NCBI GenBank assembly: GCA_964343305.1
Contig: CAYFJO010000488.1
Span: 1-7,852, forward strand
Direction of reading: 5' to 3'
Length of the DNA stretch: 7,852 nucleotides
From: CAYFJO01 sp964343305
Lineage (GTDB): Bacteria; Planctomycetota; Planctomycetia; Pirellulales; Pirellulaceae
Shown here: positions 1 through 5,618 of the stretch, in pieces
How positions within the stretch are numbered: position 1 is the stretch's first letter
Layout: the number at the start of each line of letters is the position of its first letter
Translations under genes and position numbers: made by a program
Notes under the pieces: model-generated
Database searches by the model: none
What the model was told of the DNA's origin: nothing
What the model saw: only the letters and a program-made list of their open reading frames with translations

Positions 1-724
1 CGGTCACTTCGATGTTCCGCATGTAGACTCCCGCCCGAACCGAGAGTTCGGGTTCCAGGCTTGGCACGTCTAAGCGGAGGATGAAGCCGGTCCGCGAAGG
101 GATGTACAGCTTCTCGCCCAAATACTTAAGGCCTCCGTGAACATTGGGGAAATAGACCTGCTTGGCGAGTTTCTGCTGATGGAGAAACAGGACCTTTCCA
201 CTCCCTCGTTCCACGACCGCGGTGACGTCATCCGTATCCTTGATCCTTTCCACGACGGCGGTGACATCGTCAGCACCACCAATCGCTTTGCCCGTCCATT
301 GCTGCTCCCACTTCTGCAGCGATGCCCGAATGTCACTCTCTTGCCACTGGACCTGGGCCGGCTGCTGGATGTAATCGACAATGTGCCCCAACCGCTGCTC
401 GTCCAGTGCCAGGCGGAACTCGGGCATACGCGTCCCCGAGATGCCGCCCCAGATCATCTTTTTAAGGGTCTGTTCGGTATGGTGTCCCAAGGTTTGCGGA
501 AGCAACGGCGGCCCCAGCAATCCGAAGCGATCCGTTCCATGGCAACCAGCACAGTTTGTGACGTAGTGATTTCTTCCGGGATGAGTGATCTCGGAAAGCT
601 CCGGTGTTGCGGATGGCTCGACGTCCACCTTGTCGCAAGCCGACAGCAGCAAACACAAGCCAATGACAAATGGAATGCATGGCACCGACTTGGAGCCTAG
701 CGTGAAGCCCCAAGCTCGGTCCAT
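1..724 (-). CDS. nirN: NirN-like cytochrome c / heme d1-domain protein, 3' part cut by window edge
   Basis: The minus-strand frame is open from an ATG at 724-722 to the left edge, giving 241 codons. The N-terminus has basic residues, a hydrophobic core and a lipobox (LLSAC, Cys30), so a lipoprotein is predicted; a GTG at codon 14 is an alternative start. A class I cytochrome c domain follows (CAGCH at 58-62, probable Met ligand in TRMPEF, M100). From about residue 175 a d1-type beta-propeller begins, with HGG (H196) and a later RAGVYMRN segment that I recall from NirN. NirN is known as a periplasmic dihydro-heme d1 dehydrogenase acting late in heme d1 synthesis; this role is inferred from family resemblance and from lying 46 bp downstream of nirS. 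It could instead be a second cd1 reductase-like or NirF-like protein. No strong Shine-Dalgarno is seen, so coupling to nirS is likely. Confidence 0.78.
   Translation of the reverse strand, partial: MDRAWGFTLGSKSVPCIPFVIGLCLLLSACDKVDVEPSATPELSEITHPGRNHYVTNCAGCHGTDRFGLLGPPLLPQTLGHHTEQTLKKMIWGGISGTRMPEFRLALDEQRLGHIVDYIQQPAQVQWQESDIRASLQKWEQQWTGKAIGGADDVTAVVERIKDTDDVTAVVERGSGKVLFLHQQKLAKQVYFPNVHGGLKYLGEKLYIPSRTGFILRLDVPSLEPELSVRAGVYMRNIEVT
209..271 (-). repeat. Imperfect 39-bp-period duplication inside the nirN-like gene
   Basis: Positions 209-232 and 248-271 match at 21 of 24 bases. They encode the same nine residues twice (DDVTAVVER at 152-160 and 165-173). Within the 24 bp the differences fall on third codon positions. 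The copies sit in the linker just before the d1 propeller starts. Confidence 0.75.
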
Positions 725-770
725 TCCGCCGCGCGCACTGCCAGCGTCTGCGTCGTTCTGAAATTGGTCT

Positions 771-2480
771 TTAGTATGTGTCATTGGCTGTGTTATAGAC
801 ATTGAACTTGCCGGTCGGCGTGATGACCCAGTCGCCAGTAATCCGATGTTTCTCCTCCAAGGTTTCGTCGTCGTAGATGACGATCTCGCCGTTGACGTCC
901 CAGGCGGAGACCCAGACCTCTTTGCCGGACTTGTCGTACTCGATGTGAACAGCTTTTCCATGGTCGCAGACCTTGATCAGCTCAGGCGGCTTGCTCAGAT
1001 CCCTGCGGTCAAAGACCGCCACCGTCCGGGACAGTTCCACGTCCGAGGACAGCGGATGGTCGACCCACAGATGGTTCGACTGCGGATGAGTCTTCAGGAA
1101 CAGGGAACCGCCGCTGGGAAGAGTCAGTCTCTGGACTTCCTTGAAAGCATGATCGGGATGATTCTCCGGGTCCGTGCCAATCAGCGAGAGGTCTGGCGAT
1201 CCGATGTGCCCGGTGGCCCAGACCGGACCGAATTCGGGGGCGATGAAGTTGGCCCCCCGTCCTGGATGTGGTTTGACTCCCACTTTTATGTTGTTGACAA
1301 GCTTTCCTTCCTGGGCGTCGATGACGCTAATCGTATCGCGTTGGTTGGCAGCGACGAGGAAGTACCGCTTCGTCGAATCAAAGCCGCCGTCGTGCAGGTA
1401 TCTTTCGGCGGCTACCTGGGTGATCTTCAAGCTGTCTATATTCGAGTAGTCGACCAGCCACACATAGCCCGATTCCTTGACACAGACGATCCACTCCGGC
1501 GAGTGATGCGAAGCAACGATCGATGCGACCCGAGCTTCCTTGATGAATTCGTTCTCGTCGTAGGAATAGCTGCTCGTCGAGACAACTTTGATGGGCTCTA
1601 AAGTCTGCCCGTCGACCACAACCAAATGCGGCGGCCAGTAGCATCCGATGACGGCATACTTGCCGCCCAAGTCTCCCTCGGGTCCGCTGTACTTGGAGAT
1701 TTCGATTGAGCGAGCATCGATGCCCACCTTGACTTCCGCCACAACTTGCGGTGGGTCGAGCCAGAGATCGATCAGCGAGGCCTTGGCGTCACGCCCAATC
1801 ACGTAGAAATACCGTCCGTCCGGCCCCGACCGCAGAATGTGAACGGCAAACCCAGTCTCCATCACACTGACGCGCTCCTTGGTGTCACCGTCGATAATCG
1901 CTACTTTGCCCGCGTTGCGGAGGATCACGCCGAAGAAATTCTCCCAGTTCCGCTCGTGTTGCGGAGAGGTGGGCCGCTCCTCGGGCGGCACGAACACTTT
2001 CCAGCTTCCCATCATCTCCGAGAGGTTCATCATCGGCGGCTCCGGAGGGGGCATCGCCAAGTAGTTGCCCAGCAGGACGACTTGTTCCGGCGTGAGAATT
2101 CCTTGAACTCCCCAGGGAGGCATCCCCTTGGGTGTCCCTTGGGTGATGACTTTCCTGACGAAGTCTTGGCCAAGCTTCAGGATCTTCTTAGGACTGAGTT
2201 CCGGACCGGTCGCCCCTTTGCGTAGCGCGCCGTGGCAGCCGGCGCAGGTGTCGAAGAACAAGAACTTCGCCTTATCGAAATCGGCTTCCGACAGCGCCAC
2301 CGGTTGTGTCACGCCGGGCGGCGACGACCCATCTGTCTCTGAATCCGTGGAAACATCCACTGACTCATTCGAACAGCCAACTGCCAGTAACACAGGCAAC
2401 AACAGGGCTGCAACACCGAACACCGACTTGTTTGCAAACCGTTCGAAAATACTTCGTGCTTGAAAAAGTCTAGTGGCCAT
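771..2480 (-). CDS. nirS: Cytochrome cd1 nitrite reductase (NO-forming)
   Basis: This 569-residue protein reduces nitrite to nitric oxide in the periplasm, the key step of NirS-type denitrification. Residues 1-36 form a basic, hydrophobic leader ending in LLAVGC, a plausible lipobox (Cys36), so membrane anchoring is possible; typical NirS is soluble. A Ser/Asp-rich linker leads to the heme c domain with CAGCH at 79-83 and probable Met ligand in KGMPPWG (M120). The eight-bladed d1 propeller follows: proximal heme d1 ligand H214 (FAVHILR), RDAKASLIDLW, the two catalytic histidines H325 (VASHH) and H363 (YLHDGGFD), then PHPGRGANF and the characteristic C-terminal TPTGKFNVYNT. All key residues are present and the length is normal, so the enzyme should be active. 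AGGAG seven bases before the ATG fixes the start. An FNR-type box lies upstream, and the nirN-like gene follows. Confidence 0.97.
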   Translation of the reverse strand: MATRLFQARSIFERFANKSVFGVAALLLPVLLAVGCSNESVDVSTDSETDGSSPPGVTQPVALSEADFDKAKFLFFDTCAGCHGALRKGATGPELSPKKILKLGQDFVRKVITQGTPKGMPPWGVQGILTPEQVVLLGNYLAMPPPEPPMMNLSEMMGSWKVFVPPEERPTSPQHERNWENFFGVILRNAGKVAIIDGDTKERVSVMETGFAVHILRSGPDGRYFYVIGRDAKASLIDLWLDPPQVVAEVKVGIDARSIEISKYSGPEGDLGGKYAVIGCYWPPHLVVVDGQTLEPIKVVSTSSYSYDENEFIKEARVASIVASHHSPEWIVCVKESGYVWLVDYSNIDSLKITQVAAERYLHDGGFDSTKRYFLVAANQRDTISVIDAQEGKLVNNIKVGVKPHPGRGANFIAPEFGPVWATGHIGSPDLSLIGTDPENHPDHAFKEVQRLTLPSGGSLFLKTHPQSNHLWVDHPLSSDVELSRTVAVFDRRDLSKPPELIKVCDHGKAVHIEYDKSGKEVWVSAWDVNGEIVIYDDETLEEKHRITGDWVITPTGKFNVYNTANDTY

Positions 2481-2487
2481 CGCTTCG

Positions 2488-2492
2488 CTCCT
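2488..2492 (-). promoter_or_regulatory. Ribosome binding site of nirS
   Basis: AGGAG on the minus strand ends seven bases before the nirS ATG. It supports this start over two upstream ATGs near 2510-2527, which are in another frame. Confidence 0.85.
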
Positions 2493-2548
2493 AACAAATG
2501 GATTGGAATTCTAGGCATGGTTCCCATGGTGATCTGGAGACGAGGTAC

Positions 2549-2585
2549 GCACTGTTCGACAATTTCGAGTCACGTTGTCGAGTGC
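2549..2585 (-). promoter_or_regulatory. Stem-loop in the nirS 5' leader
   Basis: Read on the minus strand, GCACT plus CGACAA pairs with TTGTCG plus AGTGC. The only interruption is an AAC bulge, giving an eleven-pair stem around a roughly 12-nt loop. It ends about 70 nt before the start codon. A role in mRNA stability or translation is only inferred. Confidence 0.5.
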
Positions 2586-2588
2586 AAT

Positions 2589-2642
2589 CGGTCGCAAATC
2601 GGCGGGGTGGAATATTTCGGCAGGCTGGAGGATTTCGGCGGG
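2589..2642 (-). repeat. Three 18-bp tandem repeat units in the nirS leader
   Basis: Units at 2625-2642, 2607-2624 and 2589-2606 share the minus-strand core CC(C/T)GCCGA followed by an A/T-rich stretch. Units 1 and 2 are closest and unit 3 is more diverged. The array begins inside the block shared with the leader of the diheme cytochrome gene, which has only one equivalent unit. Confidence 0.65.
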
Positions 2643-2661
2643 CTCGTAGTTGGCGGGGTAA
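2635..2661 (-). promoter_or_regulatory. Conserved leader block, nirS copy
   Basis: Read on the minus strand this 27-bp block matches 3901-3927 on the plus strand at 23 of 27 positions, including an unbroken CGCCAACTACGA. Its distance from the FNR-type box centre is 114.5 bp here and 118.5 bp in the other leader. It lies 155 bp before the nirS start. Confidence 0.75.
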
Positions 2662-2690
2662 GCTGGCAAGCAGGCCCTTTTGTCTTTTTG

Positions 2691-2704
2691 CGCTCGCAAG
2701 AGCG
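2691..2704 (-). promoter_or_regulatory. Short hairpin in the nirS leader
   Basis: Read on the minus strand, CGCTC and GAGCG enclose a four-base TTGC loop. It occupies the same alignment position as the hairpin at 3856-3871, whose stem sequence differs but still pairs. Confidence 0.6.
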
Positions 2705-2740
2705 TCGCATACGTCGGCAAGGCTCACCAACTCAGACTAT

Positions 2741-2746
2741 AATTTA
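2741..2746 (-). promoter_or_regulatory. Probable -10 element of the nirS promoter
   Basis: TAAATT on the minus strand starts 29.5 bp from the centre of the FNR-type box. This puts the predicted transcription start near 2734 and the box at -41.5, the classic class II activator position. The overlapping TATAGT at 2736-2741 is an alternative at a less usual spacing. Confidence 0.6.
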
Positions 2747-2768
2747 GCAATTCAGGGTTAGCATGTCT

Positions 2769-2782
2769 TTGATTTGAATCAA
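2769..2782. promoter_or_regulatory. FNR/DNR-type operator upstream of nirS
   Basis: TTGAT-N4-ATCAA with both half-sites perfect. The pattern is bound by FNR, DNR and NNR proteins of the CRP/FNR family, which activate denitrification genes when oxygen is low or NO is present. The box faces the nirS -10 at class II spacing. No good -10 lies at the matching distance toward the plus-strand membrane-protein gene. The regulator itself is not in this window. Confidence 0.85.
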
Positions 2783-2924
2783 GGTCTTCCATTTTTTGCC
2801 AGATCCGAGAATCTGGACTCGATCGACCAGGCCCAGGTGCATGCCGCGACTCCCGGGTTCGACTCTCCGCCCGTGTGGTGGCTCCAACGTAGCATCGGTT
2901 CGAAGTGAGCAAAATCAGGATTCG

Positions 2925-3002
2925 GTCGTTGGCTGACTTTCTGCGACCGGCGAAGTACCGGCTGACATGCTCTGACTCAAAACCGCTGGTGTCCAACAAC
3001 AC
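2925..3002 (-). pseudogene. Remnant of a DDE transposase
   Basis: A stretch of about 26 codons reads LLDTSGFESEHVSRYF followed by an Arg/Lys-rich segment. The pattern D-(S/T)-(S/T)-G-(F/L)-E-S-x-H-V-S-x-Y-F resembles the region around the first catalytic Asp in several IS5/IS4-like transposases, recalled from family knowledge. The frame stays open a little further but is not transposase-like, and no intact gene or inverted repeats are seen. A chance match is possible. Confidence 0.35.
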
Positions 3003-3037
3003 CTTTACAGTGTCACAATTCGAGCTAAGCTGATTGC

Positions 3038-3484
3038 ATGGAAAATCCCATCCTCATCGTTACTTTGCGGTATGTTCACATCACCTCGACCACGGTGCTG
3101 GTGGGAGGCATGATCTTTATGTCGGTGGCGCTCAAGCCGGCGCTAAAGACGTTGGACGACGAGTGCCGCCGCACGTTTCAACAGACCGTGGAACGCGGAT
3201 TCAAGCGCGCCGTGTATCTCTGCTTTCTTGGCCTGTTCATCAGTGGCGTCTACAACTGGCTCCGCCTAGCCGATCAATACAAAGAAATGGGGCTGAAGGG
3301 CAACATCGTGATCGGTGTCAAGGCGCTACTGGCCGTGATCATGCTCGTCATCATCTCCGGCCGCGCCCTAAATCTCATCAAGCTCCCCGGCAAAGCCTGT
3401 CACATGATCAACCTACATCTGATGGCAATCATCATTCTGCTGGCCGGCCTGCTTGGGTATTGGCGGTCGGCGATCCCAGGATAG
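3038..3484 (+). CDS. Small four-helix membrane protein, CopD/HemJ-like
   Basis: The 148-residue protein is strongly hydrophobic, with four predicted membrane helices at about 5-32, 57-76, 88-108 and 123-143. The connecting loop at 33-56 is charged. Histidines lie in or next to helices 1 and 4 (H14 in RYVHITSTTVLVGG, H122 and H127 in CHMINLHLMA), as seen in small membrane proteins that bind heme b or copper. The overall look recalls CopD-domain and HemJ-like families, but I cannot assign it to one. It stands alone on the plus strand between nirS (divergent) and the diheme cytochrome gene, and the ATG has no clear Shine-Dalgarno. Its place in a nitrite-respiration locus suggests a redox or metal role, which is inference only. 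Confidence 0.72.
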   Translation: MENPILIVTLRYVHITSTTVLVGGMIFMSVALKPALKTLDDECRRTFQQTVERGFKRAVYLCFLGLFISGVYNWLRLADQYKEMGLKGNIVIGVKALLAVIMLVIISGRALNLIKLPGKACHMINLHLMAIIILLAGLLGYWRSAIPG

Positions 3485-3642
3485 ACACGGAAAAAACTGA
3501 GGAAGTAAGTCCTGAGCAACTTGAAAAACTTTCATCAACACCTTCTTTGGCGACTTGTTCATCTTCATGTTTGATCTACGAAGAATCAACCACGCACGGT
3601 CTAGCTGGCACTGCAAGTCTTCTCGCTAAGCAGGCTAGAACC

Positions 3643-3656
3643 TTGATTTAGATCAA
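3643..3656. promoter_or_regulatory. Second perfect FNR/DNR-type box, target unclear
   Basis: TTGAT-TTAG-ATCAA. It lies 159 bp after the membrane-protein stop codon and 126 bp upstream of the third box. No -10 stands at class II spacing on either side. It could be an upstream accessory site for the diheme cytochrome promoter, or a relic promoter cut off by the REP-like element that follows. Confidence 0.7.
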
Positions 3657-3672
3657 ATTCGGGCAGGTTTAA

Positions 3673-3749
3673 AAACAGGGACAGGCACCTCGCTAGCACG
3701 ACTTATTTCCCATGATTCTCGTGGTTTAGCTCGGAACCAGCCCCCGTTC
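3673..3749. repeat. REP-like inverted-repeat element
   Basis: The ends 3673-3689 and 3733-3749 are imperfect inverted repeats, with 11 of 17 positions matching. The left end contains GGGACAGGCACC and the right end GGAACCAGCCCCCGTT. I recall such ends from dispersed REP-like sequences linked to Y1 (REP-associated) transposases in environmental genomes, but cannot confirm this here. The 43-bp middle has no coding potential. Confidence 0.4.
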
Positions 3750-3775
3750 TTGAACCACGCCCAAATTCGAGAACG

Positions 3776-3789
3776 TTGATCTAGATCAA
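3776..3789. promoter_or_regulatory. FNR/DNR-type operator of the diheme cytochrome gene
   Basis: TTGAT-CTAG-ATCAA is perfect, and the whole 14-mer is self-complementary. The bases that follow continue the similarity to the nirS promoter: 15 of 21 match in the adjacent stretch. Confidence 0.85.
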
Positions 3790-3811
3790 AGACTTGTCAA
3801 TCCTGCTTTGT

Positions 3812-3817
3812 TACACT
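3812..3817 (+). promoter_or_regulatory. Probable -10 element of the diheme cytochrome promoter
   Basis: TACACT starts 29.5 bp from the centre of the box at 3776-3789, exactly the spacing seen at nirS. The predicted transcription start is near 3824, giving a leader of about 270 nt. Confidence 0.6.
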
Positions 3818-3855
3818 TCGATCAAAAGTTAGCGAGCCGCTCCGCATTATGAAAC

Positions 3856-3871
3856 GCTCTCTCGCGAGAGC
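3856..3871 (+). promoter_or_regulatory. Short hairpin in the diheme cytochrome leader
   Basis: GCTCTC and GAGAGC enclose a four-base TCGC loop. It aligns with the hairpin in the nirS leader. The stem is one or two pairs longer and has different bases, yet remains fully paired. Confidence 0.6.
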
Positions 3872-3900
3872 AGCAGAACATTAAGGAGTGGCACGCCAAT

Positions 3901-3927
3901 TTACCTCGCCAACTACGAACCTACCGA
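3901..3927 (+). promoter_or_regulatory. Conserved leader block, diheme cytochrome copy
   Basis: Matches the minus-strand block 2661-2635 at 23 of 27 positions. It lies 167 bp before the ATG of the diheme cytochrome gene, close to the 155 bp at nirS. After the block the two leaders diverge. Confidence 0.75.
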
Positions 3928-3999
3928 TTTAATCTGTGATCGCAAATTTGCTAGCGGTTGCAGTCTGATTAGTGTGCTCCAAAACGACATGGATTCGTC

Positions 4000-4019
4000 A
4001 GCCGAGAAACTGTTCGGCT
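4000..4019 (+). promoter_or_regulatory. Stem-loop in the diheme cytochrome leader
   Basis: AGCCGA and TCGGCT form a six-pair perfect stem around an eight-base loop, ending about 75 nt before the start codon. It resembles in position, but not in sequence, the leader stem-loop of nirS. Confidence 0.45.
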
Positions 4020-4093
4020 ACGGAGGCTCGCCGCTGTTTAGTGCCTGACTTCGGCCGGGGCGAGAGTTAAAGATAGAAAGATTGTGTGGTGAA

Positions 4094-5428
4094 ATGAAGA
4101 AAAACCTGTTTCCTTTCACTCTGGCTGGTTTACTCGTTCTGGCCGCACCTTGCGTCTTGCCCGCGCAGCACGACATAGACGAGGAATTTTGCGCCGAGAT
4201 CGCCAAAGTCGCGAACTTCCGAAAGGCGGGCATTGAGGACACAAGAAAGGCGCGCAACGAAATGCTCAACCAGCTCTTTCGCAAGTACGTTGAACGGCTT
4301 GGCGACGGGGCGACAGGGCAGGCAGTAAAGCAGTTCAACGTTATGTTGAAAGAGTGCGGCTTGATCAGCTTCGATGAGTTTTTGGCTGTCCAGACCACGC
4401 CGCTGAGGTACGTGACAGATCCAGTTTCCGGTCGGAAACTGCCCGTGCTCGGCCCTTTGGGTTCGGATGCGATCAATCGGTGGCTGACCGCCGCAGGCGT
4501 CGCTGAGGGCCAGTCGTTGGAGAAACAGCCCATGTACCGTCTGGCGAGCAAGGTCTTGGGCGAGCACATCGATTTTGCCCTCGTTGGGATGAAAGACCCG
4601 AACCTGTCCTTTGAGTTGCTGCCGCCCGAACTGCGCGAAAGCGCCCGCTGGGCCTATGGCCGGCTCAATCCGACCAACGAATTCGATGGTGGCTTCGACC
4701 ATCCACTGTTCTATGCCACGGTCCGTGAAGCGGCGAGAAAGCTGTTCCGACAAGACCACCCAGAGGCAAGGCTTTCGATGGCGGATCTGGTGTTGCCTGA
4801 AAAGCAAGGCGGCTTCGGCATCCGCTCGTGTCTGCTCTGCCACGACGATGGCCAAAACGATGGCCACAACGGAGTCTATAAGCGCCTGCTCGGACAGAGC
4901 CTCGTATTCGAGGCAACAGCGGCCAAGCTCCGTGAGCGCCAAGGCGTCTCACTCAACTCGGCATCGGGAGAAAAGGAGGACGAGCACGTGAGGCAGTCCG
5001 AGGCGACCGCCGCCACGTTCCGCCTGGCGGCCCAGCGAGTGCTGGACGCTGTTCCGGACAAGATCGACCGCGAGGCAATCAGACTGTCGCACCTCAAGCC
5101 CGGCTACGACGACTTTTACGCCACACTTAAAGGGCTCGGTTGTATGAAGTGCCACAGCACTGAAAGCAATGAAATGGGAATGGGATTGGCTAAGAAATCA
5201 AATTTCGTCCTTAGTCCGGAAAGGCATTACCAAACCAAGAACATCGCTGCTCTCTTGTCGGTCATCGACATGGACGATATCAGCAACAGCAAGCTGCTCC
5301 TCAAAGCGCGCGGAAGAGTCAAGCACCTAGGAAACAAGGAACTAGTGCTTGACGACGCGCAAATGGAGGAATCACAGCGCGCCCTCACCGAGTGGGTCGA
5401 CTCACTCAAAACGAACCAACCAAAGTAG
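4094..5428 (+). CDS. Exported diheme cytochrome c, family not recognised
   Basis: The 444-residue protein starts with a clear Sec signal peptide (MKKN, a hydrophobic core, then LPAQ near residue 25). The ATG is preferred over an in-frame TTG at 4082 because it gives this typical signal; the ribosome site is weak (GGTGA close to the ATG). Two heme c sites are visible: CLLCH at 246-250 and CMKCH at 350-354. Residues 25-240 are largely helical-looking and contain no heme site. The region between hemes is charged and probably coiled or helical (about 275-330). The two motifs about 100 residues apart recall diheme cytochromes in general, but I recognise no family such as CcpA/MauG. Its promoter and leader match those of nirS, so co-expression with nitrite reduction is likely. 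Electron transfer to NirS or NO handling are untested options. Confidence 0.85.
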   Translation: MKKNLFPFTLAGLLVLAAPCVLPAQHDIDEEFCAEIAKVANFRKAGIEDTRKARNEMLNQLFRKYVERLGDGATGQAVKQFNVMLKECGLISFDEFLAVQTTPLRYVTDPVSGRKLPVLGPLGSDAINRWLTAAGVAEGQSLEKQPMYRLASKVLGEHIDFALVGMKDPNLSFELLPPELRESARWAYGRLNPTNEFDGGFDHPLFYATVREAARKLFRQDHPEARLSMADLVLPEKQGGFGIRSCLLCHDDGQNDGHNGVYKRLLGQSLVFEATAAKLRERQGVSLNSASGEKEDEHVRQSEATAATFRLAAQRVLDAVPDKIDREAIRLSHLKPGYDDFYATLKGLGCMKCHSTESNEMGMGLAKKSNFVLSPERHYQTKNIAALLSVIDMDDISNSKLLLKARGRVKHLGNKELVLDDAQMEESQRALTEWVDSLKTNQPK

Positions 5429-5564
5429 AGACGACAGTGTTCTCCGCACACACTTGCGATGTGAGTGTATCACTCCGTCCAAATCCGTTTGCAGAAATCA
5501 ATGTGGTACTCAGCAGGACGCCTAGGCAAAGACTCGGCGTTTTGACGGGGTTAGACGTAGCGCG

Positions 5565-5601
5565 GCTCCCACCGCAACCACACGGGGTCGGGAGTCTTTT
5601 T
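5565..5601 (+). terminator. Terminator-like hairpin before actA
   Basis: GCTCCC (5565-5570) can pair with GGGAGT (5590-5595, one G-T pair), with further CC/GG pairing inside. C and five T residues follow. It lies 136 bp after the diheme cytochrome stop and ends 17 bp before the actA ATG, so it may end the upstream transcript or attenuate the act operon. The loop is large, which weakens the call. Confidence 0.35.
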
Positions 5602-5602
5602 C

Positions 5603-5607
5603 GGAGA
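5603..5607 (+). promoter_or_regulatory. Ribosome binding site of actA
   Basis: GGAGA lies 11 bases before the ATG, a rather long spacing. It directly follows the T-run of the terminator-like hairpin. Confidence 0.5.
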
Positions 5608-5618
5608 ACGAACAAACC

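Noticed and set aside
137..700. A 187-codon plus-strand open frame.
   Set aside because: It is antisense to the NirN-like gene, which has a signal peptide, a heme motif and d1-domain residues.
846..1601. Long plus-strand open frames inside nirS.
   Set aside because: They are antisense to an unmistakable NirS coding sequence and show no domain features.
2510..2527. Two ATG codons upstream of nirS on the minus strand as alternative starts.
   Set aside because: They are in a different frame from nirS and lack a ribosome site. The ATG at 2480 has AGGAG at ideal spacing.
2713..2795. A tRNA-like look on the plus strand, and a minus-strand ORF reading EDLDSNQRHANPE, a type of peptide often produced by antisense translation of tRNAs.
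   Set aside because: No consistent acceptor, D, anticodon and T stems could be built. The T-arm-like part is the FNR-type box itself.
2850..2895. GGGTTCGACTC resembling a tRNA T-arm.
   Set aside because: One T-stem pair fails, and no matching 5' acceptor strand or CCA end is found.
3819..3825. GATCAAA as part of another FNR box.
   Set aside because: Only one half-site is present, and it overlaps the predicted transcription start.
4082..4093. In-frame TTG start for the diheme cytochrome.
   Set aside because: It would add four residues before a standard signal peptide start (MKKN) and has no better ribosome site.
5490..5505. TTGCA-GAA-ATCAA as a further FNR-type box before actA.
   Set aside because: The left half-site is imperfect and the spacer is three instead of four bases.
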